Source: Leuctra nigra
Lineage: Eukaryota > Arthropoda > Insecta > Plecoptera > Leuctridae
Direction: 5' to 3'
DNA length: 64,000 nt
Assembly: GCA_934045905.1 (NCBI GenBank)
Contig: OW203762.1
Span: 38,665,702-38,729,701, forward strand
The notes beneath the pieces are model-generated. The model was not told the DNA's origin. It ran no database searches and saw only the letters and a list, made by a program, of their open reading frames with translations. The position numbers and the translations under genes are program-made. Shown here one piece after another: positions 1 through 12,699 of this stretch; position 1 is the stretch's first letter, and every line of letters starts with the position of its first letter.

Positions 1-3000
1 GAACAGAAGAGACAATAGAAGTATGAAGAACAGAAACAGATAGTAATTAAGAGGAGTCTGGGAAAATCATTGCTCGACATTCCAGAAACAGCGCTTTACT
101 CGAGTGAACCGTGAAATACACCATCATTGAAACAAAACGTATGTCTGTATTCAAGAAATTCTCTTACTATAAATTGAAAATGCAGTGTGGGAATTTATCG
201 CCGAATGCAATTTACCATCGAATGCATGCAATCAATACAAATCACTTTTCAATAATCAAATTTGTTCTCCTCGCGTTGAAATGTTTTATAGCTAGACAGA
301 CATCTGTAAACGCCAGCCGTATGAAGTTACTCTTTCTCTATTTTCTATAGACTTTATATCCAGTAAACCGTGTTAGAGTAATTGAATTATATACGGTGTC
401 GTGTACTTTAAATCCAAATCCTTAATGACACTTTTTCAATTCTTTTTCAATTTCAATTAATCCGTTTTAAGTACCTTGGGATTTATTGGTATTGCTTCTG
501 AATTCATTGATATAAAATCCTCTTTGCATGCAGAGTGTATGCACAGGCGATTGAACAGAAAACCTACTTGACCATTCATCAATTGATCCCAGAATGTCAT
601 AGAAACCCGCCATTCAGAGTTGGCAGAAACTTCGCGAATTTTACAAACTTATGGCAAAATCTGACACATTAATTTGGCGTCAGGAATATATTTATTCAGT
701 TAGATGAGGATTCAACAAAGCACGAATAATCTTTGATATAAATTATAGTTCATCCCAAGACTCAGACAAAAGAAATTGTAAGAGAATGATAAAGCATAGC
801 ACAGTTTATTCGGGAAAGCAAGCATTCAAACAGAGTTTTCAAACCATTGGAGAGTTAACTTTGTAATACGTCAAATGTTCATTGAGAAAGCAACAAGCAT
901 GATCGAACCATAAAAATTTATGGATTACTTTATCATTACTTTCTGAATACTGTTTGTACTTTCGGTGTACAAATTAGTAGTAAATTATATGTTTAAAATA
1001 ATATTAGTTATTTTATGGAATATTAAGGGAATAACCTTACTGGGGAAATTCCGGATTAAAACAATCATGCATTTTGAGTTGTTTTAAGATATCTAGGGAT
1101 AATTATATTGATTTTAATAGTATTAAATTGCAATCAATGCTAGTAAACAATTAAAGGACTACTTCAATGACAGGTAAATACGTAACAATGTCGCAATTGA
1201 GCTCTAGAACTCACACAAGAGTTCGCAAGGTGATAAAATGAAACAAAGTGTTTCATATAAAGTAAAGTGTAAAAGTAGGGGGAGGGGGGAGGGTTGCTAT
1301 TGAATGGTAAACAATACGAAGTCGAGCCTTGTTGTCTGGGCGACCCCTTGTTGGCAGGCCACCAGCCGCACACGGCTGTAGCGAAGGGGTTTTAGCAACA
1401 AATAGATGTGGTCATAGAAAACCCTTTCCCAATCTCTCCCCAGGCTCTACCAGACAATACAGACTGGCTTAACTGCAAATACTGACAGCTCTCGTGTTCC
1501 TATAAACCAGCCTTGTCGATTAATATAAATTACGCTGATCTCTATAGAGATGAAGAGGGGAGAATAGTGATGTGAAGCAACTGGGAACTATCAACGTATT
1601 GACATCTCAGGCGTGTTCCACATATTATGTGGATACCTACACTGGAATCATTTACCATCATAATCAATAATTAATGTGTTTACGGATGTGCTATATGAAC
1701 TTAAAACAAATTTAATGAAAACTACAATCTCTGTTATGGAAGCAGAGAAACTATTTTTTCTTAAAACAAATGCCGTTTAATAAAAGTTTAACATTGTGTG
1801 TTTTCTGTAAATTTATGTTTGTGTATTATCACAATTCTTACTTATCTTATCAATCTAAATTGTAGTACCTACATGGTTACAATTCTATAGAAAACAAGAT
1901 ATGCTAAGATTTAAATAATACGAGCTTTTATTTCGAATTCAAACCAGGCTTTCCTCTGGACGCCTTTTAACTTGATGATTAGATTCCGTATTGTCCAATT
2001 TGTTTGTTTGGCTTTGACTTGTGTTTCTTTGTTTAGATTGTGCTCTCGGTCGCAGAGTCTCTGAAATAGTGTCAAAAATGTTTCAAACTTGGTATTTGCT
2101 TGCCAATTAGGTAGGAAGACGCAGCCTGACTTTGGTGCTCTAGTAGTGCGTCATTAATGACAACCTAAAAACCGGCAAAAGCCTCCGGGAAACCAACCGA
2201 ACTTTCCATTATAACGTACCATAATCCTTTCTATTTGCGCTCTAAGTCTTTCTACTTAACATTCTACTATCCAAGGTGTCTTCGAGATTAAGTCGCATGG
2301 TTTTCCACATAATCCATCCTAGCAAAGCCAGACTGATGATTATTAATTCACTTGAACCAAAGCCGGCGGAGAGAAAACGCAGGCACCAGAACCACCTCGG
2401 TTCCTACCAAACCATTTGTCTACGCGTCAACAAAAGCAAACTTTGCGACGTGCATTCTATGTGAGTCCGCTTGCACGAATACGTAAGAAGTTACGATGCA
2501 CATAAAGTTTCTCCGATGACAAGTAAAACTGAGTTTCATTGTCCGTGCCGGTCAATAAAGAAAGAGTTAGTTGTCCGCGAACAACCCAATTATTTGTGGG
2601 AAACTCGGAGAGTCCTGTCTGAGACGGGAGATGTAAGTAAAAACATAGTTCCACGTTAAGAAGTTCTAAACCAACGACTAGGGAGATGTAATAAATAGTG
2701 TAGGTGGAATGTTGACTATCGAACGACATTTCCTCGTGCTCTCTTGCAGATGTAGGGGCATGCCGAGCTTATGTGCAGCACGCCCGGTTAATTATTTGAC
2801 TATTTGCACTTCGAGTCTCTTTAGAGCGAAGCGGGGTATTAAGTTTGTTTTAGAAGGGGCACATGATTCTGGCACAATGCAAATTTCCAACATTTAACAC
2901 TCTCTTAGTCTACACAAAACCTGCTGAGGAAAATACAGGTTAATATTTCATATAAGACAGCTTTTGCCGAGATTTCATTAAATACAGAAACCACCGAAGG

Positions 3001-3044
3001 AAAATCTTGATAAAGGTTTGATGTGAAAAGTGTACTTAGAAACT
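1..3044. other. gene-less A+T-rich sequence
   Basis: I see no gene here. Up to about 1260 the sequence is A+T-rich with stops in all frames. At 1278-1293 the plus strand carries G runs (G5-A-G6-A-G3). Between 2270 and 2900 G+C is somewhat higher and short ORFs of 60-90 codons overlap on both strands, as expected from a local drop in stop codons. None resembles a known family. Confidence 0.6.
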
Positions 3045-3105
3045 GTTTTCCCAGACCGGGATTCAAACTCAAGTTTCCAGATTATTGGCCAGCCGTCTCG
3101 GATTT
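3045..3105 (-). repeat. possible tRNA-derived SINE fragment
   Basis: Read on the minus strand, 3070 to 3054 gives GAGTTTGAATCCCGG, close to the tRNA T-arm/B-box consensus GGTTCGAATCC, followed by TCTGGGAAAACAG. This is how the tRNA-related head of many SINEs ends. No convincing A box or cloverleaf is present, so it is not a functional tRNA. It lies just outside the large inverted-repeat structure that starts at 3127. A chance match is possible. Confidence 0.22.
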
Positions 3106-3126
3106 TCCAAGAGACGTAGAATATGC

Positions 3127-3580
3127 TATCTAGTGGAGCGGTCGCTCAACCCAGCCAAGTCGTACTATACACTCACAGTCACTCAACATACCGTAAATGC
3201 CTAATAAACTGAGGAGCAGACCAACCACTTTTACTGTAAGCAACAACATGGCATTTTCGGCCTACTGGATCTCAAAATTGAAAAATCTCACATTGCTGCG
3301 AAATATCTTAATTTCGAGCTATGGCCCACCCCACCCCATATACCAAATTTGGGAACAACAGGTTATGCCTTTTGCGAGCTAGAGGGCCGTGAAAACAGTG
3401 AAATTACACCCCTTTTAAAAGCTATCTGATGATGATGATGATTCAGATATCAGGAAACGTTGCTATCACCGCCACAGCCTAAACGGCTGAACCGATCAAC
3501 CTGAAACTTTTACCACATGTGCACTTTTGGCGTCTGATGATACCTTGCCTCTTGTAATTTTTTGTGCCGCCATTTTTAAA
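3127..3580 (+). repeat. left terminal inverted repeat
   Basis: This segment pairs with 13015-13452 read on the opposite strand, with scattered substitutions and a few small indels (for example an extra A near 3209 and extra GAT triplets at 3430-3441). It contains AGCCAAGTC at 3153-3161, a motif that returns in both inner palindromes. The small ORF at 3197-3382 is not conserved in frame in the right copy, because an indel shifts it, so it is not evidence for a protein. The inner part (about 3470-3540) resembles the sequence at 58.12-58.18 kb. Confidence 0.8.
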
Positions 3581-4905
3581 CCGGAAGTGACGTCATATCT
3601 CAAAAACGTCTGGGCCGATTAGAACGAAATTAGCGCCATTCGATTTAGATGGTCATCTTTATGAAGTATCAATAAAAAAAATATTATTTTCTTATTTTCT
3701 AAACCGGAAGTGACGTCATAAATACGCAATATTTAACTTATTTCAACAAATTATACTTAAAATACATACATAATTAACTTACATTGTAACATAGACAATA
3801 TTATTTATAAATTTAAGGTTGCAGTGTTCTCGGCCGCCATTCCTGAAACCGGAAGTGACGTCATATATCTAAAACGCCTGTACCGATTCCAACTGAACTA
3901 GCTCCTGCGTATTCATTCTGCTATTTATTTGAAATATCAATTGTGAAAAATGAATAAACAAATTAACGGTACCGGAAATGGCGGCAGGAACCACTAAATG
4001 AAACCGGAAGTGACGTCATATATTACAAACGGCATGACCGATTTTACGGAAATATAGGGATTATGAATTCAGATGGTCGTTCATGAAGTATCAACTAGAT
4101 AAAATTAGATTGTTTTCTTATTACCTATACCGGAAATAACGTCATAAATATGCTAAATGACACTAAATTCACCACTTTATACTTTTAAATAGATATTAGT
4201 AAACGTACATTGTAAATAATTATAAATTCAAGGTTGCAGTGTTCTCCACCGCCATTTTTAAAACCGGAAGTGACGTCATATATCGAAAACGGTTGTACTG
4301 ATTGCAACCAAATTTAGGAAATGTGTAGGTCTAATAATTATGAATTAAAGACGACATTATTTTCGGCCGCCATTGTTAAAACCGGAAGTGACGTCATATA
4401 TCGAAAACGGCTGTACCGATTGCAACTAAATTATGTAAATATGTAGGACATATGATTATTGATTATGAATTCAAGACGACATTATTTTCGGCCGCCATTT
4501 TTAAAACCGGAAGTGACGTCATATATCGAAAACGGCTGTACCAATTGCAACCAAGTTTTGGAAATGTGTAGGACTAATAATTATGAATTAAAGACGACAT
4601 TATTTTCGGCCGCCATTGTTAAAACCGGAATTGACGTCATGTATCGAAAACGGCTGTACCGATTGCAACCAAATTTTGGAAATATGTAGGACTAATAATT
4701 ATGAATTCAAGACGACATTATTTTCGGCCGCCATTTCAAAACCGTAAGTGACGTTATATATCGAAAACGGCTGGACCGATTGCAATCAAATTATGTAATT
4801 TTGTAGAACTTATAATTATGAATTCAAGACGACATTATTTTCGGCCGCTATTTCAAAACCGGAAGTGGCGTCATATATCGAAAACGGCTGGACCGATTGG
4901 TACGA
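3541..4905 (+). repeat. tandem array of ~120-bp ETS/CRE units, left copy
   Basis: Eleven units are anchored by CCGGAA or its variants at 3581, 3704, 3849, 4004, 4130, 4264, 4382, 4507, 4625, 4742 and 4859. A typical unit reads GCCGCCATTTTTAAA, then ACCGGAAGTGACGTCATAT, then ATCGAAAACGGCTGTACCGA and a TTGCAACCAAATT-like tail. The first six units form two ~420-bp trimers, since 3581/4004, 3704/4130 and 3849/4264 are each 415-426 bp apart. The last five are ~117-125 bp monomers derived from the third unit type. Units at 4130, 4742 and 4859 have lost the exact CRE, and the unit at 4625 has lost the exact ETS core. ORFs at 4459-4689 and 4818-5147 are products of the repeat and not genes. Confidence 0.85.
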
Positions 4906-5066
4906 AACCTAAGCTATTCTTCTTGGATAATCATTTTAATCTTTTACCAAACGTAACTTTTCTTAGTACCTATCCAAATCGGTTGAGGCGTATTTTTTTA
5001 AAGAAATTAGTCCTTGCTCGGACATGTGCTACAAGCTGTATGAATAAACTAACAAAAGAAGTGATA

Positions 5067-6141
5067 TCCCAGAAAAAAACACTTCGTGTAAAAAAGGCAG
5101 CCAAGTCACTTTACTTTAAAAAAAAATTCAACACCGAAAAGGAGTGATATCAAAAAAGGAGCCAAGTCAATGACATTTCCAAATATTTAATCGTATTTTT
5201 GAAATAAAAGAATAAACACCGAGAAATACTTTACAAAAGGACTTGGCGCATCGTTTTTTTAAAGAAATTTTTCTATTCATAAGCATTATGCCATTTATAT
5301 ACAACCGTAGGGAAACATCTTAGGGAAACATCTTTTAATTACATATTATACATACCTACTGTAAAATATTTTCTATTTGAATATATACGCGATAAAACTT
5401 GTTGCCTATGTTTTCTATAAATACACAATAGTTATCTTCGTAATATTGTTTCGTGGTCAACATAATTAAGTCTCATGCGTTATACCTTCGCATCATGAAA
5501 TACATTTCAATTAATCCACATTTTATAACAATACATTTCACAAAGTACACAGTCACATTGTATTTCTATTAAAAAATTTAACTTTATACACTTGACACTT
5601 CAAAAATATATAATAGTGTTCCATAGATAGTTAGTAATTATTTGACAACGTTTCATGATTTCCTTCAGTCAAGATCAAATTATAAAAAGATACCCTTCTA
5701 ATATCACCATATTAACAGTACTGCAAGAATATTATGTATGAGCCCACTTCCAATTGTTATTTAATACTTCCATCCTTATATTACTTATCTATTACAGCAT
5801 GAAATCTTTCTTCTATTGCCATTGACAAAACTATATAATAGCCATTACTAAAAAGTAGCTTAATTCATAGATTCTGGCTCTAATAGAAACAGGAAAATTT
5901 ACCAACTTATAAAATTCTTTCCACTTTTAGGATAGAATGATGTCTTTAAAAAAACGATGCGCCAAGTCCTTTTGTAAAGTATTTCTCGGTGTTTATTCTT
6001 TTATTTCAAAAATACGATTAAATATTTGGAAATGTCATTGACTTGGCTCCTTTTTTGATATCACTCCTTTTCGGTGTTGAATTTTTTTTTAAAGTAAAGT
6101 GACTTGGCTGCCTTTTTTACACGAAGTGTTTTTTTCTGGGA
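5067..6141. mobile_element. palindromic fold-back module, left
   Basis: The arms are 5067-5264 and 5944-6141, each 198 bp, and by direct reading they are identical reverse complements. The loop is 679 bp of A+T-rich DNA without an ORF of note. Each arm carries AGCCAAGTC twice and the related GGACTTGGCGCATCG once. The module begins TCCCAGAAAAAAACAC and is preceded by TA. The right outer flank is TT. It has the form of a fold-back/MITE-type element, possibly TA-targeting. Identical arms suggest recent formation or ongoing gene conversion. A 198-bp perfect palindrome is prone to cruciform extrusion and assembly error. Confidence 0.8.
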
Positions 6142-9100
6142 TTCGTTTTACTTTCACATCTTGGGTATGATACGCGCGCCACCTTCTGAGAGGTAGAACT
6201 GATTTTAATTAAAAATAAACATTCGGTGTCTTCGTGCCGCCACTAAGTGTGTTTATGTTCCTTGATCTTAGCTAAGTGCACCTGTGTAGGAGCTACCGTG
6301 TAAAAATTCTTGTCAGATGGTTCGTTAATCTCTCCTCCTCGTGGAAAACAAGTATCACGCTCAGGGTCCTGACGCATCCTATTATGGGTTAGCGCCTGAA
6401 CGCCATCAGCGCAGAGCCGGGCCTCTCGGAACAAACAAACACTCACGTCACGCAAACGAAATGTTTTCCGCTCTCTCTATTATAATAATTCTCGGTGAAC
6501 AATCGGAATACGCGGGGGTCTTCTCGCCCGCCGAGGGTGGCTTCCAGGAGCTGGGGAGGGGGAGAGAGGAAGATTGGTTCCCGATGGAAGCGAGCAAACA
6601 AGACAACGGGAAGGCGGATCCAGCGATGACTCTCGACGGGCCCAGGTTCACAGCGAGATTTCAGCAGCCGGGAGAGAACCAACATTCTCGAGAAAAGAAA
6701 GTTTTTAAAAAGAAAATGCTTTTTTGGCATCATCTTTTAAGTACGATCTATTCTCTACCCCCTCTTATGACTATGGGGGTGGGTGCCTCTTATCGGAAAG
6801 CTATAAAAGAAAATATTTCTAGGTCATCTTCACTTTCAAACTCTTACCCCCACCCCCTCACCACTCACACCAACCAACCCTTTTGATGTTGGTGGGAAGC
6901 CATGGAGAGGAGCCAGAAATTACTTCCCATTTTCTTGTTGAACTTTATGTCAGATTCTTGTAAATTGATTATCAACTCATCTCATGTCGACGCTAAGCTT
7001 CCAAATGGTTAGAAAAACTTAATACCATATAAAGCTCTTAAATTCTGACAAATTCTATTATTTGCTGACATAAAAGACGCTTAATTTTGAACTTCCTTGG
7101 AGGGCTGCCTCGAATACCAATATCTGGGAAGTGAGGCCATGGCACTGACTCGGTTTTCCCAAACAAACCCAATGTGCCATGGAAGCAAAACATCCTAAAC
7201 TAATCGTCTGAAGCTGAACGACACAGATTTGCGGTTTCCGTGAAATGCGACCAATTTATTTCCAAGCCCAAGGTATAGACTTACGCATCACGATTCTCGG
7301 CTGGTATTGTTTAAGAAAATCAACAAACCCTGACCGCGACTAGAATGTCTAACTTGACTTTGGTATAGTTAGCCACAAACCCACAATCTTGAAACTTAAA
7401 GTAGATTACTTTCGTATCTCTTCAATTGTAGAGCCACTGTTGTTCTATACAGTTGCTGATTATCTGTCCCCCCCCCCCACCCCCGCAACAGCCACTCTCG
7501 CCGAGACAGATTCTCCCCGGGTGCGTGGGCAGCGATTCCAACCGCGCTGCCAACATTGCTGATGAATCAAAACAGTTGTAGGAGGATAGTTGCAAATTAG
7601 TAATTACCATTAACTATTTAATTAAGTTTATCGCCAAAGCAATGCAAATCATACTTTTTGAACATTTGCTTCTCTTTTTGAGCTTCGAAAAGTAATAATG
7701 AGAAAACTATTAATTGCCTATATAATGCAGTATTCATAAATGTCATCTGCTATGATAAAACAATTTTAAAGCTTACTCAAGTCATAGAAACATCCCATCC
7801 ATGCCACCAATTGTAAAATTAATATAAATCCTTGAAATTTACATCTATTGTTCGTAGATTCTATTATAAAATTACCTACACCTTCGTGAAATTTAATTTG
7901 TGTCAATTTAATTTCATACTAAATCATGCATTTATTATTGTTGATAATCGCGATATTGATTGGTTGATCGGCGAGGAAATATACAAGTATAGCACCACGC
8001 TGCCAAATTACACGTGTCTCCTACAAAACATTCATTCACTTATCATTACTCCCCTACACTTTAGCTTTGCATCAAATGTTTCTATGGGCAACCCCCCATT
8101 GGCGTAACGACGGTGTATTTGCTTTCTGCCCAAGAAAATGCCGATGCAATCTGATGTCTATCAACAACATCGTTCCGGTTGTGCCCGCTTCACTTTATAT
8201 TCGATGTAACAGCTTCGTCAATTTGAACATAACCGGAAAGTAGTTCCATGTTGTAAGTCAAAGCTCTGAAATCAGCTCGTAATGAAGGAGAGGAGCTTTT
8301 ACAAATTGAGTAAACCAACTCCTGATCTCTACTTTTTATTTAGGGAACACGCTTCCTCAGATTTCCTTTGTTCGTTTCTTTTTTCTTCGATATCGATTGA
8401 GTAAGTATCCACTAGCAGTGGATATACATATAATTATTATATCATTGAGCACACCGTTTGAAACCGGATTAGGGCTGTCACCCATAACGCACAAGATTTA
8501 AGATCCCTCACACCCCCTTCCTCCTCCTTCGCTCGACGCTTCCCTCCAATCTTCCTCTCAAATCCCATCAATCTAGAGAATATTTCCCAGAGACTTTGAG
8601 AAAGGTTAAGGAAGATCTCGGAATAGATTGACTCAGCCCCTCTCTGCTCTTCACTATCTAACGAATCTCTACCTCAGTACATACAAATTTTAGGGCCGTA
8701 TTAAAAATGTTACAAACTTGGTGACGCAGTTTTCTTCGAAGTATGCTCCAGGGGGCAAATAACTTTTTAATCACATTATATTTTCATGCCGTTGCTAATT
8801 ATCATTTTCAGAAGAAAGTAAGGTCCATAAAAAAACTTTGCATATTTTAAAAATGTATGCTCATTCGCGCAGGTACGCACAGTAGATCTTAGAAGAGGTA
8901 AGATTATATATCCCGTTAAAAACATCGAACAAAATGAGCTCGTAAATTGCTGGAATGAAAACCGGGATGCGATTCAATGACATGGATTCACTTAATAACT
9001 TCCTCTTTTTTACTCAAACAATTCTACTGGGAAATCATGACGTTCATTATAAGTGCACTGCCAATATTCTCTTTCATTGAAAATCAAAAGAGCATACATA

Positions 9101-12100
9101 GCTTCAAATCGATCTCTGGCCTCCTCATAAACTGCAACAGACATTTGCAAATTCCCTCGCCTACGTGATATACGGTAACGATCATTGGGGAGGGGACGTT
9201 GCAACAATGTCCCAAGGGTGGGTCGCAATTCCCAGCTGTCAAAACACAGCCCGGCAACGTGCAAGGTTGCCAGGTATTACTGGTCGACTGGTTTGGGAGT
9301 TACACGTATGCGAGTAGGTACAGGGGAGGGGGGGGGGGGGTGCTGATTGGATGACGTCACATATCTAAGCTCCCTTTAGGCCTCAGCGTGGGAAGATGTC
9401 ATATGCAAGCTAATTGCGTTGGGTGCATGTGTCCTAGGATCGTATACACAGAGCAGTGATTGCACTGGCAGAATTGCAGAGTAACGCTTGCATTATCGAA
9501 ATGCTTTGAGCGTTGATTGATTGTTTAGGTAGTGTGAGCCGTTTTGATACTTAGATTGGTAGAGCACAAGTGTATGGTGTGATTGTGCAGGATATAAAGG
9601 TTTATGAGAGCATTGACGTTGCAAGTTTCTGTACAAGATGGTGAAATGAATTGAATTGGAATCAACGGAACCTTCGTAGAGGTATATCATTGTCACAATT
9701 GAACCCCATTTTACAGAATAATTATCCAAATTAATAAATAATTTAGAGCGCAGTTTTTTTTTATAAACTTAGGAAGAAGTTTTGAGGTTAAAAGAGTATA
9801 TGTTTTTATGATAACGAATGGAAGATTCGCACTAAGGAAAATTTAGGATATTAAATAAAGTTTTTATCTTTTTGTTTCAATATCAGAATTGGTCATCTGA
9901 ACACTCAACAGCTAGTATTTGTGCACATAGATACTCAGTGATGAGAACTAATTGCATGACTTATTGAAAGGAATCCGAGTCGCGATTATCGTCGAACGCG
10001 TCGTGGAGAGAAAATCGCTCGAGAAACCTCAGCAATCGCCTCTAGTCGAGTGGAAAAGCATGATCGTCACTTCAAGAGAGGCTATCTTTCGACATCCACC
10101 CAAGAACAAGAGCACAGGAAAACAAAAAGAGTTGTCCACACAAACAGAAGACGGAGGCACAAAAACATTCGACTAGTTCTTGTGAAAATGACATCTTTTA
10201 CAATGCCAGGGCTGGAGGAAGATTGGAGGAATTCTTTAGTCAACCTTGTTCCCATTTGTGTTTTTCAAATTCAAAAGGGTTCGTTCGTATTGATTGAGGT
10301 AAACAAATGTGCAAATCTGAAGTGTCGAGATGTCAGCGTGCACGAAAATTAAATTTATCCGTCACCTTTCTCCCGAGATAAATTCTAAAGTCATGCCAAA
10401 CTGAAGATCATTACACGTCTCTTTTGTAAGCTTTATGTTAAGTCTCGAACATATATTCTTTCAACTCAATCGAATATGCAGCGCACTCCTTTAGTTTGAG
10501 AACACCTTCTACTATTTTCACCCAAGCGCTGTTTGTACAGTATTATAGTCAAGAGCGGGACGATACAGAAGATACACGAGATGTAGAAACGATTCGAGAT
10601 GATGTTCATTTTACGAGGTCAAAAACAACGTTCGTTTAATTGCGAGAAAAGTATTAAATTCAAGCTTTTATCCACAGCGAGAGAGCAGAAGTCGTTCGAA
10701 AAACTTTCTGCCCCCCGCTTTGAGGAGATCTGCTATTTTATTGTGCCGAGAAACTTGGCCAAAGACACACCTTGGGACGGAGTCGTGTGACGCACAAACT
10801 ACTCAACATAACAAGAAACAAGATGGCACTCTTTTTATGAACTACCCGCACAGTTTTATGATTGCAAGTCGAGAGGAAAGTACGTCTAACCGATAAAAGA
10901 GACACTTTCGAGAGAAAAGGGAAATGGAAGTCAAGTTGAGAGGAAGACGCAATAAATTACGTGATCATTTTGGACATCTTGCCCCGATGGTGATACGGAT
11001 ATCTCACTAAAACAGGTCTATGAAAATAGTCATAAAGTATTTTTTTGGTCTTCAAAATGCGGATTAATATCGAATTTCAGTAAAATTTACCGCTACGAAA
11101 ATCATGTAAAAAGAGACTCTACATTAACATTGATTGGATAAAAGCAGATAGTGCACACATTTACAAGAGGAGGTGCCAATTTCAGCGTAGCTGCCACGCA
11201 TAGACTGAACGTGGTTCATCGTGATTGTATATAAAGCCATCACATGTAAGGCCATCTATGTAAGCCACCATGCAGTCGGAGTCAATGAAATATAGCTCAA
11301 CAAAGAATAATTTAACAAGGGTTTCAAATTAGCAGTTCTCGTAGGTAGGTGAAAACATTTTAAATATTACATTTGCGCAATATGTAAATAAATCATACAT
11401 AAATATATATATATATAATAAATACATGCAAAATCAAAACGACGCGAGTTGCTTTCAGATCATTGTACGACATTCAATATGCATAAGTACCAATAACCGC
11501 GGTTCTATCGACCATGATATTCAATGAAATTAAGATTCCACTTGCATCTCGAGTTAAGATTTATCGATGTTCTCCGATTTCCTCCTCGGTTTAGACGAAT
11601 GACGTGAATACTGTCCATGGCGGTATCTATGGGACATTGGTAATGCATAACTATCGAACATGGTTCTAATAGTCAGCTGAAGTTTCGACGTCGACCGCCA
11701 ATTGGGTTGGGACATGACGTCGACGGAATATCGTGATGACCGCGAAGCTAATCGAGTTCAGAAGACTTTACAGCGCAAGGGAACAAATCAACAGGAATTA
11801 TGGGCGGAGATATCCGTTAGATAAGCATAAATCTGACTGTATTACTGGAGATTATTTTATCTATCTGTGAGTGACATGTTCCGTAGAACAGTTGGATGTA
11901 TCCAGAACTAAAACTATAGGTAACTGAAACAATACAAATATAAAAGTGGTACAAAATAATTGTGGAGGTACGTTATTTTAAAATAGAACTATCAACAAAT
12001 GCATGATATCAAATGCTTCAAACGCATGTGCAATTACATTTAAAAATGATTGGAACAGGAGTTCTAAATGAATTATTCGAAAACACTTCTTGTAGAAAAC
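6142..12100. other. interior between the inverted blocks, no gene recognised
   Basis: From 6200 to 6700 the sequence is G+C-rich and open in several frames, with a longest ORF of 181 codons at 6341-6886 (plus); no domain or codon pattern is convincing. From 6890 to 9290 it is mostly A+T-rich, with a dC tract at 7469-7478. At 9328-9340 there are 13 G, then ATTGG and TGACGTCA (9352-9359). From 9950 to 10350 two overlapping plus-strand ORFs (74 and 100 codons) are rich in Lys, Arg and Glu but unrecognised. From 10800 to 12100 it is A+T-rich with a short TA run near 11402-11420. It is either unique host DNA or the cargo of a composite element. Confidence 0.5.
9344..9359 (+). promoter_or_regulatory. 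CCAAT plus CRE composite next to a G13 tract
   Basis: TGATTGG (inverted CCAAT, the NF-Y core) is followed after one base by TGACGTCA, the perfect CREB/ATF palindrome. Adjacent CCAAT and CRE sites are common in animal promoters. The 13-nt dG run immediately upstream could exclude nucleosomes. No transcript start or gene is visible downstream, so the role is inferred only. Confidence 0.3.
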
Positions 12101-12523
12101 TATCCCCATAAAAAACACTCCGTGTAAAAAAACAGCCAAGTCTCTTCAACTAAAAAAAAAATTATGAAATCTAAAAATTCTGCACTGAAACGTAGTGATA
12201 TCAAAAAATTAGCCAAGTCAAAACTTTATTTGAAAATTAAAAAATACTTGGCGCATCGTGTATATAAATAGCTTAGAAGTATAGGCTAAATATAAATACA
12301 TATACTTATATGTATTTAAATGTATATGTATTTATATGCATATACCTACAATGCCCTAAAAAAACGATGAGCCAAGTATTTTTTAATTTTCAAATAAAGT
12401 TTTGACTTGGCTAATTTTTTGATATCACTACGTTTCAGTGCAGAATTTTTAGATTTCATAATTTTTTTTTTTAGTTGAAGAGACTTGGCTGTTTTTTTAC
12501 ACGGAGTGTTTTTTATGGGGATA
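12101..12523. mobile_element. palindromic fold-back module, right
   Basis: The arms are 12101-12259 and 12364-12523 (about 159 bp), near-perfect reverse complements with one A-run indel and a few substitutions near the loop. The loop is about 104 bp and made largely of TATATGTATTTA-like sequence. Ends read TATCCCCATAAAAAACAC, so TA flanks lie on both sides of TCCCCAT...ATGGGGA. The arms match those of the left module in order: outer GTGTAAAAAA, CAGCCAAGTC, AGTGATATCAAAAAA, a second GCCAAGTC, and inner CTTGGCGCATCG. It occupies the homologous place in the right block. Confidence 0.8.
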
Positions 12524-12699
12524 TCACTTATTTTTTTAGTTTATTTACACAACTTGTAAAACTTATTAGGGCAACAATGGCTAATTCCTTTAAAAAAATA
12601 CGCCATTTCCGAATTTGTTACTAAAAAAATATTGTTTGGAGCTAAATTTTAACTTAAAGTGATATGCCATGAAGAATTGCGAAAGCATCGTTCCAATAG

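Noticed and set aside
4459..5147. Plus-strand ORFs of 76 and 109 codons
   Set aside because: They read through tandem ETS/CRE units and do not persist in other units or in the right copy.
6341..6886. 181-codon plus ORF as a gene
   Set aside because: It lies in a G+C-rich patch open on both strands, has no domain or codon signal, and fits chance.
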